Position numbers and translations under genes: made by a program. A DNA stretch of 35,893 nt. Source: Gammaproteobacteria bacterium. Its GTDB lineage: Bacteria > Pseudomonadota > Gammaproteobacteria > Chromatiales > Chromatiaceae. The notes beneath the pieces are model-generated. The model had not been told where the DNA came from. It made no database searches and worked only from the letters and a program-made list of their open reading frames with translations. Shown piece after piece: positions 17,810 to 26,529 of this stretch (position 1 is its first letter; each line of letters opens with the position of its first letter). The stretch spans positions 1-35,893 of the forward strand of contig SACH01000028.1 of the NCBI GenBank assembly GCA_009928645.1, in the 5' to 3' direction.

Positions 17810-17896
17810 TGGTGCCGAGGAGAGGACTTGAACCTCCACGGGCTTTCGCCCACAAATACCTGAAACTTGCGCGTCTACCAATTCCGCCACCCCGGC
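17810..17896 (-). tRNA. tRNA-Leu, anticodon CAG
   Basis: 87 nt with encoded CCA (17812-17810). GCCGGGG pairs with CCTCGGC (one G-U). The anticodon stem CAAGT/ATTTG closes loop TTCAGGT with CAG at 17862-17860. A long variable arm GGGCGAAAGCCC and T-arm GGTTCAAGTCC make it a class II tRNA. It reads CUG, the dominant leucine codon in this GC-rich genome. Confidence 0.97.
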
Positions 17897-17940
17897 AGGG
17901 TGTCCCCGAGGGCAATGCAGCCACCCTCTGGAAGGCCGCC

Positions 17941-17969
17941 ATCCTAATGAGACAGCGCCCCGCTGTCAA
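17941..17969 (-). promoter_or_regulatory. sigma-70 promoter of tRNA-Leu(CAG)
   Basis: On the minus strand a perfect TTGACA (17969-17964) is 17 bp from TAGGAT (17946-17941). The -10 lies about 45 bp before the mature tRNA 5' end, so a processed 5' leader is expected. It is divergent from rnr. Confidence 0.75.
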
Positions 17970-17992
17970 GGGTACACTAGCCCTCCATTCCA

Positions 17993-20257
17993 ATGAGCAA
18001 CGAATCAGCAATCCGAGTGGCCAAAAGCAGCAAATCCACCCCCCCCCGCCTTGCCGACCCGCACCGTCAGCGCGAGGCGCGCAAGTACGCCAACCCCATT
18101 CCCAGCCGCGAGTTCATCCTCGAGACCCTGACCCAGGCCGGTGTCCCCATGGTCTTCAGCGAACTTGCCGCCGCGCTCGACCTGGCGGGTGACGAGGACC
18201 GCGTCGCCCTGGAGCGCCGCCTCGCCGCCATGGTCCGTGATGGCCAGTTGGTGCGTAACCGCAAGGAGGCCTTCTGCCTGGTCAACCGCCGTGACCTCAT
18301 CGCCGGCCGGGTTATCGGCCACCCCGATGGCTTTGGCTTTCTCATCCCCGACGAAGGGGGCGATGACGTCTATCTCTATCCGCGCCAGATGAAGGCCCTG
18401 TTCCACAACGACCGGGCGGTGGTGCGGGTCATCGGCCGCGATGCCCGCGGCCGACTCGAGGGCTCGGTGGTGGAGATCCTGGCGCGCAACACCCGCACCG
18501 TGGTGGGGCGCTTCTACCAGGAGAGCGGTGTCGGCTTCGTGGTGCCGGACAACAAGCGCCTGGCCCACGACATCATCATTCCCAGCGATCGCATCGGCGC
18601 CGTCGAGCAGGGACAGATCGTCGTCGCCGAGATTACCGACCAGCCCACCAAGCGCACCCAGCCCATCGGTCGCATCGCCGAGGTGGTGGGCAACCACATG
18701 GCCCCCGGCATGGAGACGGACATCGCCATCCGTACCCATGACCTGCCGGTGGAGTTCCCCGACGCGGTCCTGGCGGAGATCGCCGGGCTCGGCGCCGAGG
18801 TCCCCGAGACCGCCAAGGCCGGACGGATCGATCTGCGGCAGGTCCCTCTGGTGACCATCGACGGTGCCGACGCCCGTGACTTCGACGACGCCGTCTACTG
18901 CGAGCGCAAACCCAAGGGCTGGCGGTTGCTGGTGTGCATCGCCGATGTCTCCGCCTACGTGGCCCCGGGCACGGCCCTGGACCAGGAGGCCCAGGGTCGC
19001 GGCAACTCGGTCTACTTTCCCGACCGGGTCATCCCCATGCTGCCGGAGGTCCTCTCCAATGGCCTCTGCTCCCTTAATCCCGAGGTCGACCGCCTTTGCC
19101 TGAGCTGTGAGATGTTGATCAGCCTGGACGGTAAGGTCAGCCGCTCCAAGTTCTTCCCGGCGGTGATGCGCTCCCAGGCGCGCCTGACCTACGACCAGGT
19201 GGCGGCCCTGGTGGTGGACGGTGACCAGGCCCTGGCGAAACGCTTTGGCCAGGTTCTGCCCCATCTGCGCGAGTTGCACGCCCTCTTCCAGGCCCTGCAT
19301 CAGGCGCGGACCGAGCGCGGCGCCATCGACTTCGACACCACCGAGACCCGCTTCGAATTCAACGACCAGGGCCGTATCGCCGCCATCCATCCCCTGGTAC
19401 GCAACGACGCCCACCGTCTCATCGAGGAGTGCATGCTGGCGGCCAACGTGGCGGCGGCGCGTCTCTTCGAGCGCCACAAGCTGCCGGCCCTCTACCGCAT
19501 CCACGAGATGCCCAAGGAGGAGAAGCTCACCGACCTGCGCACCTTCCTCGGCGAACTGGGCCTCAGCCTGGGTGGGGGCAACAAGCCTACCACCCAGGAT
19601 TACGCCGCCCTGCTGGAGGCCGCCAAGGACCGCCCGGACCGCCATCTGATCCAGACGGTGTTGCTACGCTCCATGCCCCAGGCCAGGTACAGCTCCGACA
19701 ACGTCGGCCACTTCGGTCTGGCCTATCCGGCCTACACCCACTTCACCTCCCCCATCCGCCGCTACCCGGACCTCATCGTCCATCGCGCCATCAAGCACCT
19801 GCTGTCCGGCGGCAAGGCCGAGGACTTCGATTACTCCAAGACCGTCCTGCAGGGTATCGGTGAACACTGCTCGGGCTCCGAACGCCGTGCCGACGAGGCC
19901 ACCCGCGACGCCGAGTCCTGGCTCAAGTGCGAGTACATGCAGGACAAGCTAGGCGAGGAGTTCGACGGCACCATCACCAGCGTCAACTCCTTTGGCATCT
20001 TCGTCGAGCTGGATGGCATTTTCGTCGATGGCCTGGTGCATATCACCGCCCTCGACAATGATTACTACCACTACAACCCCATCGGTCACCGGCTGACCGG
20101 CGAGCGCACCGGCATCGTCCACCGCCTGGGGGATCGGGTACGGATCCAGGTCGCCGCCGTCAACCTCGACGAGCGCAAGATCGACTTTGTCCTGGCCAAG
20201 CGGGCGGAGCAGGCTAAGGGGGAGCCCAGCGCCAAGCCCCGGCGGCGGCGCAAGTGA
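17993..20257 (+). CDS. rnr: ribonuclease R (3'-5' exoribonuclease)
   Basis: A processive hydrolytic exonuclease that degrades structured RNA; in other bacteria it also degrades mRNA released by tmRNA together with SmpB. 754 residues. An N-terminal winged-helix region (about 35-105) is followed by two cold-shock/OB segments (about 110-255). The RNB catalytic domain has D290, D296, D298 and D299 in the DGADARDFDDA motif. An S1 domain (about 665-745; DGTITSVNSFGIFVELDGI) and a short basic tail ending RRRRK complete it. Somewhat shorter than the E. coli protein (813), mainly at the tail. A weak promoter (GAGACA, 18 bp, TACACT at 17973) could drive it. rlmB follows after 32 bp, as in E. coli. Confidence 0.95.
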   Translation: MSNESAIRVAKSSKSTPPRLADPHRQREARKYANPIPSREFILETLTQAGVPMVFSELAAALDLAGDEDRVALERRLAAMVRDGQLVRNRKEAFCLVNRRDLIAGRVIGHPDGFGFLIPDEGGDDVYLYPRQMKALFHNDRAVVRVIGRDARGRLEGSVVEILARNTRTVVGRFYQESGVGFVVPDNKRLAHDIIIPSDRIGAVEQGQIVVAEITDQPTKRTQPIGRIAEVVGNHMAPGMETDIAIRTHDLPVEFPDAVLAEIAGLGAEVPETAKAGRIDLRQVPLVTIDGADARDFDDAVYCERKPKGWRLLVCIADVSAYVAPGTALDQEAQGRGNSVYFPDRVIPMLPEVLSNGLCSLNPEVDRLCLSCEMLISLDGKVSRSKFFPAVMRSQARLTYDQVAALVVDGDQALAKRFGQVLPHLRELHALFQALHQARTERGAIDFDTTETRFEFNDQGRIAAIHPLVRNDAHRLIEECMLAANVAAARLFERHKLPALYRIHEMPKEEKLTDLRTFLGELGLSLGGGNKPTTQDYAALLEAAKDRPDRHLIQTVLLRSMPQARYSSDNVGHFGLAYPAYTHFTSPIRRYPDLIVHRAIKHLLSGGKAEDFDYSKTVLQGIGEHCSGSERRADEATRDAESWLKCEYMQDKLGEEFDGTITSVNSFGIFVELDGIFVDGLVHITALDNDYYHYNPIGHRLTGERTGIVHRLGDRVRIQVAAVNLDERKIDFVLAKRAEQAKGEPSAKPRRRRK

Positions 20258-20289
20258 GCGGGTACCCCCGCGCCTGCCAGGCCTGAGCC

Positions 20290-21087
20290 ATGGCGCCCGA
20301 TCCATCCCTGGCCGTCCCCGCCGGCCTGTCGCCCATCGGCGGTATCCATAGCGTTCGCGCCGCCCTGCGGCCCGGGGCCCCCGGCACGGGGCCGGGCGGT
20401 AAATCGGATCTGGTCGAGGTCTGGCTGGAACATAAGCGCCGTGACCGCCGGCTGGCGGAACTGGCGGACCTGGCGCGGGAGGGCGGTGTCCCGATCCGGC
20501 AGGTGGAGGGCGAGGATCTCGCGCGGGTGGCGCCTGGCCTCAACCACCAGGGCGCCCTGGCCTGGGTGCGGATCCCCGCCAGTCGGGGCGAGGCCGATCT
20601 GGACATCCTGCTCGATGCGCTGGATGTCCCCGCCTTTCTCCTCGTCCTCGACGAGGTCCAGGACCCCCATAATCTCGGTGCCTGCCTGCGCAGCGCCGAC
20701 GCCGCCGGGGTCCAGGCCGTCATCGCCCCCAGGGACAATGCCGCCGGCCTCACCCCCACCGTCGCCAAGGTCGCCAGCGGCGCCGCCCGGACGGTGCCCT
20801 ACATCCAGGTCACCAACCTGGCCCGTACCCTGGATGCCCTCAAGGCGCGGGGCGTCTGGCTGGTCGGCCTGGCCGGCGAGGCCCAGACGGACCTCTATGG
20901 TCTCGATCTGAAGGGCCCTCTGGCCCTGGTTCTCGGCGGCGAAGGCCGTGGTCTGCGCCGCCTGACCCGCGAGCGCTGCGATTTTCTCGCCTGCCTGCCC
21001 ATGCGCGGCCGTGTGGAAAGCCTCAATGTCTCCGTGGCGACGGGGATCTGTCTTTACGAGGCCCTGCGCCAGCGGATGCCGCGGTAG
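20290..21087 (+). CDS. rlmB: 23S rRNA (guanosine-2251) 2'-O-methyltransferase
   Basis: A SPOUT-class (SpoU/TrmH) methyltransferase; RlmB methylates G2251 in the P-loop of 23S rRNA. 265 residues. An N-terminal substrate-binding domain begins with GGIHSVRAAL. The knotted catalytic domain has motif 1 LDEVQDPHNLGACLRSADAAG (N128, R134), motif 2 LGGEGRGLRR and motif 3 ESLNVSVATGICLYEALR. Downstream of rnr by 32 bp, the usual rnr-rlmB order, which favours RlmB over TrmH or other SpoU paralogues. A Gly/Pro-rich stretch at about 28-38 slightly lengthens the first domain. Confidence 0.93.
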   Translation: MAPDPSLAVPAGLSPIGGIHSVRAALRPGAPGTGPGGKSDLVEVWLEHKRRDRRLAELADLAREGGVPIRQVEGEDLARVAPGLNHQGALAWVRIPASRGEADLDILLDALDVPAFLLVLDEVQDPHNLGACLRSADAAGVQAVIAPRDNAAGLTPTVAKVASGAARTVPYIQVTNLARTLDALKARGVWLVGLAGEAQTDLYGLDLKGPLALVLGGEGRGLRRLTRERCDFLACLPMRGRVESLNVSVATGICLYEALRQRMPR

Positions 21088-21220
21088 TCGGATTCCTCTA
21101 CCCGAGGCCTTTGGGATAGCGGCCAGGGATGCCGAACATCAATTCGCGATGGCCATGACCGCTGGCTTTGCTAGACTGCGCGCCCTTAATCGTGCCTGGC
21201 ACCGGGTAGTTAGCTCCACG

Positions 21221-24016
21221 ATGATCAATGCCCCCTTTGGTGATTGCAACACGGCAGACCTGCACCTGGCCGCCAGCATCCAGCCTTATGGCGTCCTGCT
21301 GGTCATCCAGCGCCAGACGGGGCGTATCGTCGCCATCTCCGCCAATGCCGCCGACTGGCTGGGCCAGGCGCCCCGGACGCTGCTGGGCCAGGACTGGCGC
21401 CAGACCCTCCCGGCGGACGCCTTCACTACCGCGCCCCCGGACGAGGGCGCGGTGGTCCTGCCCGACCCAGGGCTGCGCGCGCTGACCCTGGCGGGGCAGG
21501 GGCTGATCGCCGTCGTGCACCGGGCCGGGGACTTTGATCTCGTCGAACTGGAGGCGGGTCAGGCCCCGGCCTTCGGCGCCAGCAACGACCTGCTGCAGCG
21601 GGGCATGAGCCAACTGGCGATGGCCGACAGCGAACCGACGGCCGCCGAGGCCCTGATGCACGCGGTCGCGCGGATCACGGGCTACGACCGGGTGCTGCTC
21701 TACCAGTTCCTTCCCGGCTGGCATGGCAAGGTGGTGGCCGAGGTCCTCAGGCCCGGGGTCGAGGGTTTTCTCGGGCTCCACTTTCCCGCCAGCGACATCC
21801 CCGCCAACGCCCGGCGTCTCTACCTGATCCAGCGCCAGCGCCTCATCCCCGACATCGGCGCCGAACCCGTGCCGGTCCTGGCCGTGAGCCAGGGGCTCGA
21901 ACTCGATCTCACCCATTCCGAACTGCGTGCCGTCCACCCCACCCACATCCAGTATCTGCGCAACCTGGGCGTGGCGGCCTCCTTCAGTGTCTCAGTCCTG
22001 GTCGGCGGCCAGCTTTGGGGCCTGGTCGCCTGTCATCACCTGGCCCCGCGGCGGCTGTCCTTCGTCAGCCGCCAGTTGTGCGAGCAGCTTGCCACCGTGG
22101 CCTCGATCCATATGACCGATCTCCAGCGCCTGGCCCTGGAGCGGGCACGTCACGCCCATTACAGTGCCCGCTCCCATGCCCGGCTGGAGTTGCAGGCGCT
22201 GGGCGGCGGTAAACCGGTCATCGCCACCCAGTTCGCCCGCTGGCGTGAGGCCTTTGGGGCCCAAGGGGCCTGGGCCTACCTGGACGATCAGAGCCACTTT
22301 AGCGGTGACGTCCCCGACGAGACCAGTCTCAGCACCCTGAAAAACTGGCTGGACATCTACGATCGGCGCCGCATTGCCGCCTATGCCGTCATCCCCCCGG
22401 CCCTGGAGAAATATCCGGCCCTGGTACGCTTTGCCAGTGGCCTGCTGTATCTGCCCTTGACCGAACGGGATTTTCTGGTGCTACTGCGGGCGGAACAGGT
22501 GGAGCGGGTAACCTGGGCCGGCAGGCCCCGGGAGCGCGACACCAGCCAGGACCCCCTGCTGGCGCTGACCCCGCGCACCTCCTTTCAGGCCTGGAGCGAG
22601 CAGACCCGGGGCCAGGCCCTGCCGTGGCGGGACACGGACCTGGAAGGGGCGGCCCTGCTGCGGGAGATGCTCCTGGAGCACCTCGACCGCCTCCGCCTTG
22701 AGCAACTGGCCCTGACCGACCCCCTGACGGGGCTGTGCAACCGCGCCATGTTCGAGCGTAAGCTCCAGGAGGCCATCACCATCAGCCTGCGGGACACGGC
22801 GTTGTCGGCGGTGATGATGATCGACCTGGACCGCTTCAAGCCGGTCAACGATCAGTATGGCCATCCGGTGGGCGATGCCCTGCTGATCGAGGTCGCCCGC
22901 CGCCTGCGGGAGCAAGTCCGGGAGCGGGACGTGGTGGCCCGCCTCGGCGGGGATGAGTTCGCCATCATCCAGTTCCATGTCCCGAGCCCCCAGGACGTGG
23001 ATAGGGTGGCCGTGCGGGTCCTGGAGTCCATCCGCCAACCTTACCAGTTGCAGGGCCACCGGATCGAGATCGGCGCCAGTATTGGCGCCGCCGTCTGCCC
23101 TCACCATGCCGTGGAGCAGGACGCCCTGGTGCAGCGCGCCGACCTGGCCCTCTATCAGGTCAAGCGTGGCGGTCGGGACGGCTTCCGGCTCTTCGACCAA
23201 GGCATGCTGCCCCCGGAGGGCCACCTGCCCTCCATCCGTGAGGAGCTGGCGGCGGCGCTGGAAAGCAACCGCCTGCATTTCGTCTACCAGCCGATCCTGC
23301 ACGCGCATACCCATCGTCTTCAGGCCCTGGAGGCCTACGTCCGATGGAATCACCCTAAGCGAGGCTGCCTGACGGGTGCCGAGGTGATGGCGCTGATCCA
23401 CCAGCATCACCTCGGCACCGCCTTCACCCGGTGGAGCCTGCGCCAGGTCATCCACCAGGCCCGTCACTGGCAACGCATGGGCCTGGCCCTGGTGCCGGTG
23501 GCGATCAACGTGACCGCCGCCCAGTTTCTCGAACTGGATCTGGCCGCGGTCTGCGCCGAGTTAGCGTCGGAACTCGATTTCAGCCTGGAATGGTTGCGGC
23601 TGGAGGTCGAGGAGACCGTGCTGCAGGCCGCCATGGAAAGGATCGCCACCCGCATCGATGCCCTGGCCGACTTGGGCGTCCTGACCCAGATCGACCACTT
23701 TGGCATCGGCCTGCTGCCCCTCATCGATCTGCCCGATCTCAAGGTTAACCGCCTCAAGATCCTCGCCAGTCTGCTGCAAAAGCACCCGCCGCGGCAGGAT
23801 GCCCGGCCCGTCGCGGCCCTCATCTGTTCCGTGGCCACGGCCCTCAACATCCCCCTCGTCGTCACCTGTATCGACAACGCGGCGATGCTGGCATATATCC
23901 GGCGCCGGGGCTTCGATCTGGTCCAGGGCTATGCCGTGGCGCCGACCCTGGAGGCGGCCCAGGTGCCGGACTGGTTGCGCCAGGGAGTAGGGCCCGCCCT
24001 CCCTGGTACGGCATAG
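21221..24016 (+). CDS. bacteriophytochrome with GGDEF and degenerate EAL domains
   Basis: Red/far-red photoreceptor with a cyclic-di-GMP output. From ATG 21221 it has 931 residues. C9, in GDCNTADLHLAASIQPYG, is the biliverdin-linking cysteine of bacteriophytochromes. PAS spans about 10-120 and GAF 140-300, with PASDIP at 189-194 and chromophore-pocket histidines H242 and CHH 271-273. PHY covers about 310-480, with the tongue motif PRTSF at 451-455. The GGDEF domain (490-655) is complete, with GGDEF at 576-580 and the RxxD inhibitory site at 567-570. The EAL domain (675-915) keeps E704, N763, K841 and Q902, but DD is DH (825-826) and the later catalytic Glu is C883. I infer a light-regulated diguanylate cyclase without phosphodiesterase activity. 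The frame is open upstream to 21011 inside rlmB; 21221 is chosen from the chromophore-cysteine spacing. No heme oxygenase gene is nearby. Confidence 0.93.
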   Translation: MINAPFGDCNTADLHLAASIQPYGVLLVIQRQTGRIVAISANAADWLGQAPRTLLGQDWRQTLPADAFTTAPPDEGAVVLPDPGLRALTLAGQGLIAVVHRAGDFDLVELEAGQAPAFGASNDLLQRGMSQLAMADSEPTAAEALMHAVARITGYDRVLLYQFLPGWHGKVVAEVLRPGVEGFLGLHFPASDIPANARRLYLIQRQRLIPDIGAEPVPVLAVSQGLELDLTHSELRAVHPTHIQYLRNLGVAASFSVSVLVGGQLWGLVACHHLAPRRLSFVSRQLCEQLATVASIHMTDLQRLALERARHAHYSARSHARLELQALGGGKPVIATQFARWREAFGAQGAWAYLDDQSHFSGDVPDETSLSTLKNWLDIYDRRRIAAYAVIPPALEKYPALVRFASGLLYLPLTERDFLVLLRAEQVERVTWAGRPRERDTSQDPLLALTPRTSFQAWSEQTRGQALPWRDTDLEGAALLREMLLEHLDRLRLEQLALTDPLTGLCNRAMFERKLQEAITISLRDTALSAVMMIDLDRFKPVNDQYGHPVGDALLIEVARRLREQVRERDVVARLGGDEFAIIQFHVPSPQDVDRVAVRVLESIRQPYQLQGHRIEIGASIGAAVCPHHAVEQDALVQRADLALYQVKRGGRDGFRLFDQGMLPPEGHLPSIREELAAALESNRLHFVYQPILHAHTHRLQALEAYVRWNHPKRGCLTGAEVMALIHQHHLGTAFTRWSLRQVIHQARHWQRMGLALVPVAINVTAAQFLELDLAAVCAELASELDFSLEWLRLEVEETVLQAAMERIATRIDALADLGVLTQIDHFGIGLLPLIDLPDLKVNRLKILASLLQKHPPRQDARPVAALICSVATALNIPLVVTCIDNAAMLAYIRRRGFDLVQGYAVAPTLEAAQVPDWLRQGVGPALPGTA

Positions 24017-24023
24017 GCCGCAC

Positions 24024-24050
24024 CCTCTGCCCCTTCCGGCGAGGCAGAGG
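24024..24050. other. hairpin between convergent genes
   Basis: CCTCTGCC and GGCAGAGG form a perfect 8-bp stem with an 11-nt loop just after the phytochrome stop. There is no T-tract. It may act as a transcription-end or mRNA-stability element for either convergent gene. Confidence 0.5.
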
Positions 24051-24128
24051 TCAAGCCCGCTGCCGTTTGGTCGGCGTACCGGTGGCGAAGGGTCTTGCCC
24101 CAAGGCGCAAGCCCCCGGCGTCTCAACC

Positions 24129-24935
24129 TCACTCCAGGTAGAGGGTGCGATAGCTGATCTGGCCGTCGCGGTATTCGTAGACGCGGAAGCTGGCCTGTCG
24201 CCCCCAGTAACCCGCGATGGGCGCGGCGACGAACAGGGGTATCTCCCCCACCCAGTGCAACTCGTCCTTGTGATAGTGACCGGTGAAGATGCCCTTGACC
24301 TGGTGGCCGGTCACCAGTTGCTCCCAGCGCTGGCGCTGCTCCTCCGCCCAGCCGCGTTGCAGCATGTTGCGGAAGAAACCCCCTACGGGGGGGGTATGCT
24401 GAAAGAGCAGCACCGGACGATCCCCCGCCTGGGTCAAGGCCTTCTCCAACTCCGCCAGGGGGTCGTAGCCGGGGATGACCGGCCAGTCCCGGGCGGCCGG
24501 CTCCACATAGATATAGATCGCCACCACGCCCCCGATCTCCTCCACCTGAACCAGGGGGCCGAAACGTTCCCGATAGACCGCCAGGGCCTTATCGGCATCG
24601 TCCTTATGGATGTCGTGGTTGCCGGGAATGTAATACAGGGGTGGCTGTAACCCGCTCATCACCTCCAGGGTCTGGTCCACCACCCTGGGGTCCAGGATCA
24701 GGTCCGCCAGGATGTCCCCGGTGTGGACGACGAATGCCACCGGCATGGGCAGTTGGTTGATCCGCTCCACCACCCGCCGGCCCCGCTCCAGGTTGTCGTC
24801 GCTGCCGAAGTGGGTGTCGGTGATCTGCACAAAATAGAAATGGTCTCGGGCCGCCTGAGCTGGCAGGGCCAGCAGGCCGAGCAGCAGAAAGGCCAGAATA
24901 AGCTTGAGGCACGGGGGGCTGAGAGGGTGGCTCAC
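24129..24935 (-). CDS. secreted calcineurin-like metallophosphoesterase
   Basis: Predicted periplasmic phosphohydrolase of the calcineurin/purple acid phosphatase superfamily; substrate unknown. 268 residues from GTG 24935, with GAGGAG about 10 bases upstream. Residues 1-28 are a Sec signal peptide (hydrophobic LILAFLLLGLLALPAQA, cleavage after AQA). All five metal-site motifs are present: DTH (D40, H42), GD (D74), GNHD (N106, H107), H180 in FQHTPP and GHYH (H220, H222). Similar proteins hydrolyse phosphomonoesters, phosphodiesters or nucleotides, and the sequence does not decide among these. It is convergent with the phytochrome gene and transcribed away from ribBA, so no operon context helps. 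Confidence 0.88.
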   Translation of the reverse strand: MSHPLSPPCLKLILAFLLLGLLALPAQAARDHFYFVQITDTHFGSDDNLERGRRVVERINQLPMPVAFVVHTGDILADLILDPRVVDQTLEVMSGLQPPLYYIPGNHDIHKDDADKALAVYRERFGPLVQVEEIGGVVAIYIYVEPAARDWPVIPGYDPLAELEKALTQAGDRPVLLFQHTPPVGGFFRNMLQRGWAEEQRQRWEQLVTGHQVKGIFTGHYHKDELHWVGEIPLFVAAPIAGYWGRQASFRVYEYRDGQISYRTLYLE

Positions 24936-25302
24936 GGGCGTATATCTCCTCGTTGCCAGAGCGGTCGATTAGGTACCTGACGCCACGGCCGTGGGTGGCC
25001 TCGCCGAGCAGGGTCGGGGGCATCTGACGGGGCTGTCGCCGGCAGGGATGCGCCAGGCAAGCCTACAGGGATGTCTGCGGGAAGTCCCCCGCCTAACCTC
25101 ACCCGCTCCGGGAATGCCGGAGAGGGAGGCGCCACGGCTGTGCTCCTGAGAATTGGGACGATCGGGCAGTAGGCAAGGCGGGCGGGGTTCAGGGCCTGGC
25201 CCTGCTGGACGCCCGCTTCTGGCAAAAACGCGGTTTTCGCTGCCGCCGATTTGTTAAACTCCCATCCTTTGTTTGGCTGTCCACCGTGAACACGTCCCCG
25301 TA
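24936..25302. other. gene-free divergent region between metallophosphoesterase and ribBA
   Basis: About 367 bp with no convincing gene. It must contain both divergent promoters; TAAACT at 25255-25260 is a possible -10 for ribBA, without a good -35. The octamer CAGGGATG occurs twice (25043 and 25066), and GCGGG-AAGTC-CCCGC forms a small hairpin near 25078. I looked for the conserved blocks of an FMN (RFN) riboswitch and did not find them. Confidence 0.5.
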
Positions 25303-26439
25303 ATGAATCTGAACACCACGGAAGAGATCATCGCTGACCTGCGCCACGGCAAGATGGTCATCATAATGGATGACGAGGACCGGGAGAACGAGGGCGACCT
25401 GTTGCTGGCCGCCGATCGGGTGACCCCGGAGGCGATCAATTTCATGGCCAAATACGGCCGGGGGCTGATCTGCCTGACCCTGACCAAGGAGCGCTGTCAG
25501 CGCCTGCGCCTGCCGCTCATGGTCATGGAGAACCAGGCCCCGCACTCCACGGCCTTCACCCTGTCCATCGAGGCGGCTACCGGGGTCACCACCGGCATCT
25601 CCGCCGCGGATCGGGCGACCACCGTCCGCGCCGCGGTGGCGGCGGATGCCCAGCCCCGGGACCTGGTCCATCCCGGCCACATCTTTCCCCTCATGGCTGA
25701 GCCCGGTGGCGTCCTGGTGCGGGCCGGCCATACCGAGGCGGGCTGTGACCTGGCGCGACTGGCGGGCCTGGAGCCGGCGGCGGTGATCGTCGAAATCCTC
25801 AACGAGGACGGCACCATGGCCCGGCGGCCGGACCTGGAGGCCTTCGCCCAGGCCCATGGCCTCAAGATCGGCACCATCGCCGACCTCATCCACTATCGCG
25901 TCAGCCACGAGAAGACCGTCCGCCGCGAGTGCGATTGCGAACTGCCCACCGAGTTCGGCCCCTTCCGCATCCTGGCCTACCGCGACAGCATCGACGATGA
26001 CCTGCACCTGGCCCTGGTTCGGGGGGAGATCGCCGCGGAGCGCCCGGTCCTGGTCCGCGTCCACCTCCAGAACTCCCTGTGCGATCTCTTCGGCACCCAG
26101 CATCCCGGCTGTGGATGGCCCCTGCGGGACGTCATGCGCCAGGTGGCCAAGGCGGGGGAGGGCGTCATCGTCGTGCTGCGCAATCGCGATCGGGTCGAGG
26201 ATTTGCTAGGTCGTTTCAAGGCCATGAGCCCGCGGGTCCAGGAAGTGGAGGGCATCCCCACCCGCTCCAAGGACCGCAGCGAACTGCGCACCTACGGCGT
26301 CGGGGCCCAGATCCTCGCCGATATCGGCGTGCGCAGGATGCGCGTCATGAGCGCCCCCCGGCCCATGCACGGCATCTCCGGCTTCGATCTGGAGGTGGTC
26401 GATTACGTCGGTAGCGACGGTAGTCACCTCGTCTCCTAA
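25303..26439 (+). CDS. ribBA: 3,4-dihydroxy-2-butanone 4-phosphate synthase with degenerate GTP cyclohydrolase II domain
   Basis: Makes the four-carbon riboflavin precursor from ribulose 5-phosphate. 378 residues from ATG 25303. The N-terminal RibB domain (1-200) is intact, with the acidic metal-binding loop [12 protein letters not shown] (22-33) and [10 protein letters not shown] (H143, E145). The C-terminal half (about 207-370) has the GTP cyclohydrolase II fold. However, its zinc site, normally three cysteines in ECLTGD...RCDCG, reads N257, P268 and C270, so at least two ligands are lost. This resembles the RibBX type described in proteobacteria. The second reaction, GTP hydrolysis, probably depends on a separate ribA elsewhere. 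First gene of the ribBA-ribH-nusB-thiL-pgpA cluster. Confidence 0.93.
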   Translation: MNLNTTEEIIADLRHGKMVIIMDDEDRENEGDLLLAADRVTPEAINFMAKYGRGLICLTLTKERCQRLRLPLMVMENQAPHSTAFTLSIEAATGVTTGISAADRATTVRAAVAADAQPRDLVHPGHIFPLMAEPGGVLVRAGHTEAGCDLARLAGLEPAAVIVEILNEDGTMARRPDLEAFAQAHGLKIGTIADLIHYRVSHEKTVRRECDCELPTEFGPFRILAYRDSIDDDLHLALVRGEIAAERPVLVRVHLQNSLCDLFGTQHPGCGWPLRDVMRQVAKAGEGVIVVLRNRDRVEDLLGRFKAMSPRVQEVEGIPTRSKDRSELRTYGVGAQILADIGVRRMRVMSAPRPMHGISGFDLEVVDYVGSDGSHLVS

Positions 26440-26529
26440 CGCTCATGAAGGGCGGCCTCCTTCACCCGGGCCAATGACACGGCCTGGCCTGCATGTTCAT
26501 GTCCACCCCTTAAGTCTTTGGTGAATAGA

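Noticed and set aside
17465-17890. Minus-strand open frame starting MAELVDAQVSG
   Set aside because: It translates the tRNA-Leu(CAG) gene and its terminator; a well-known annotation artefact.
24604-25225. Minus-strand open frames upstream of the metallophosphoesterase
   Set aside because: They overlap its start in another frame and show no family features or initiation signals.
24936-25302. Possible FMN riboswitch before ribBA
   Set aside because: The conserved RFN blocks could not be found in the 367-bp region on the plus strand.
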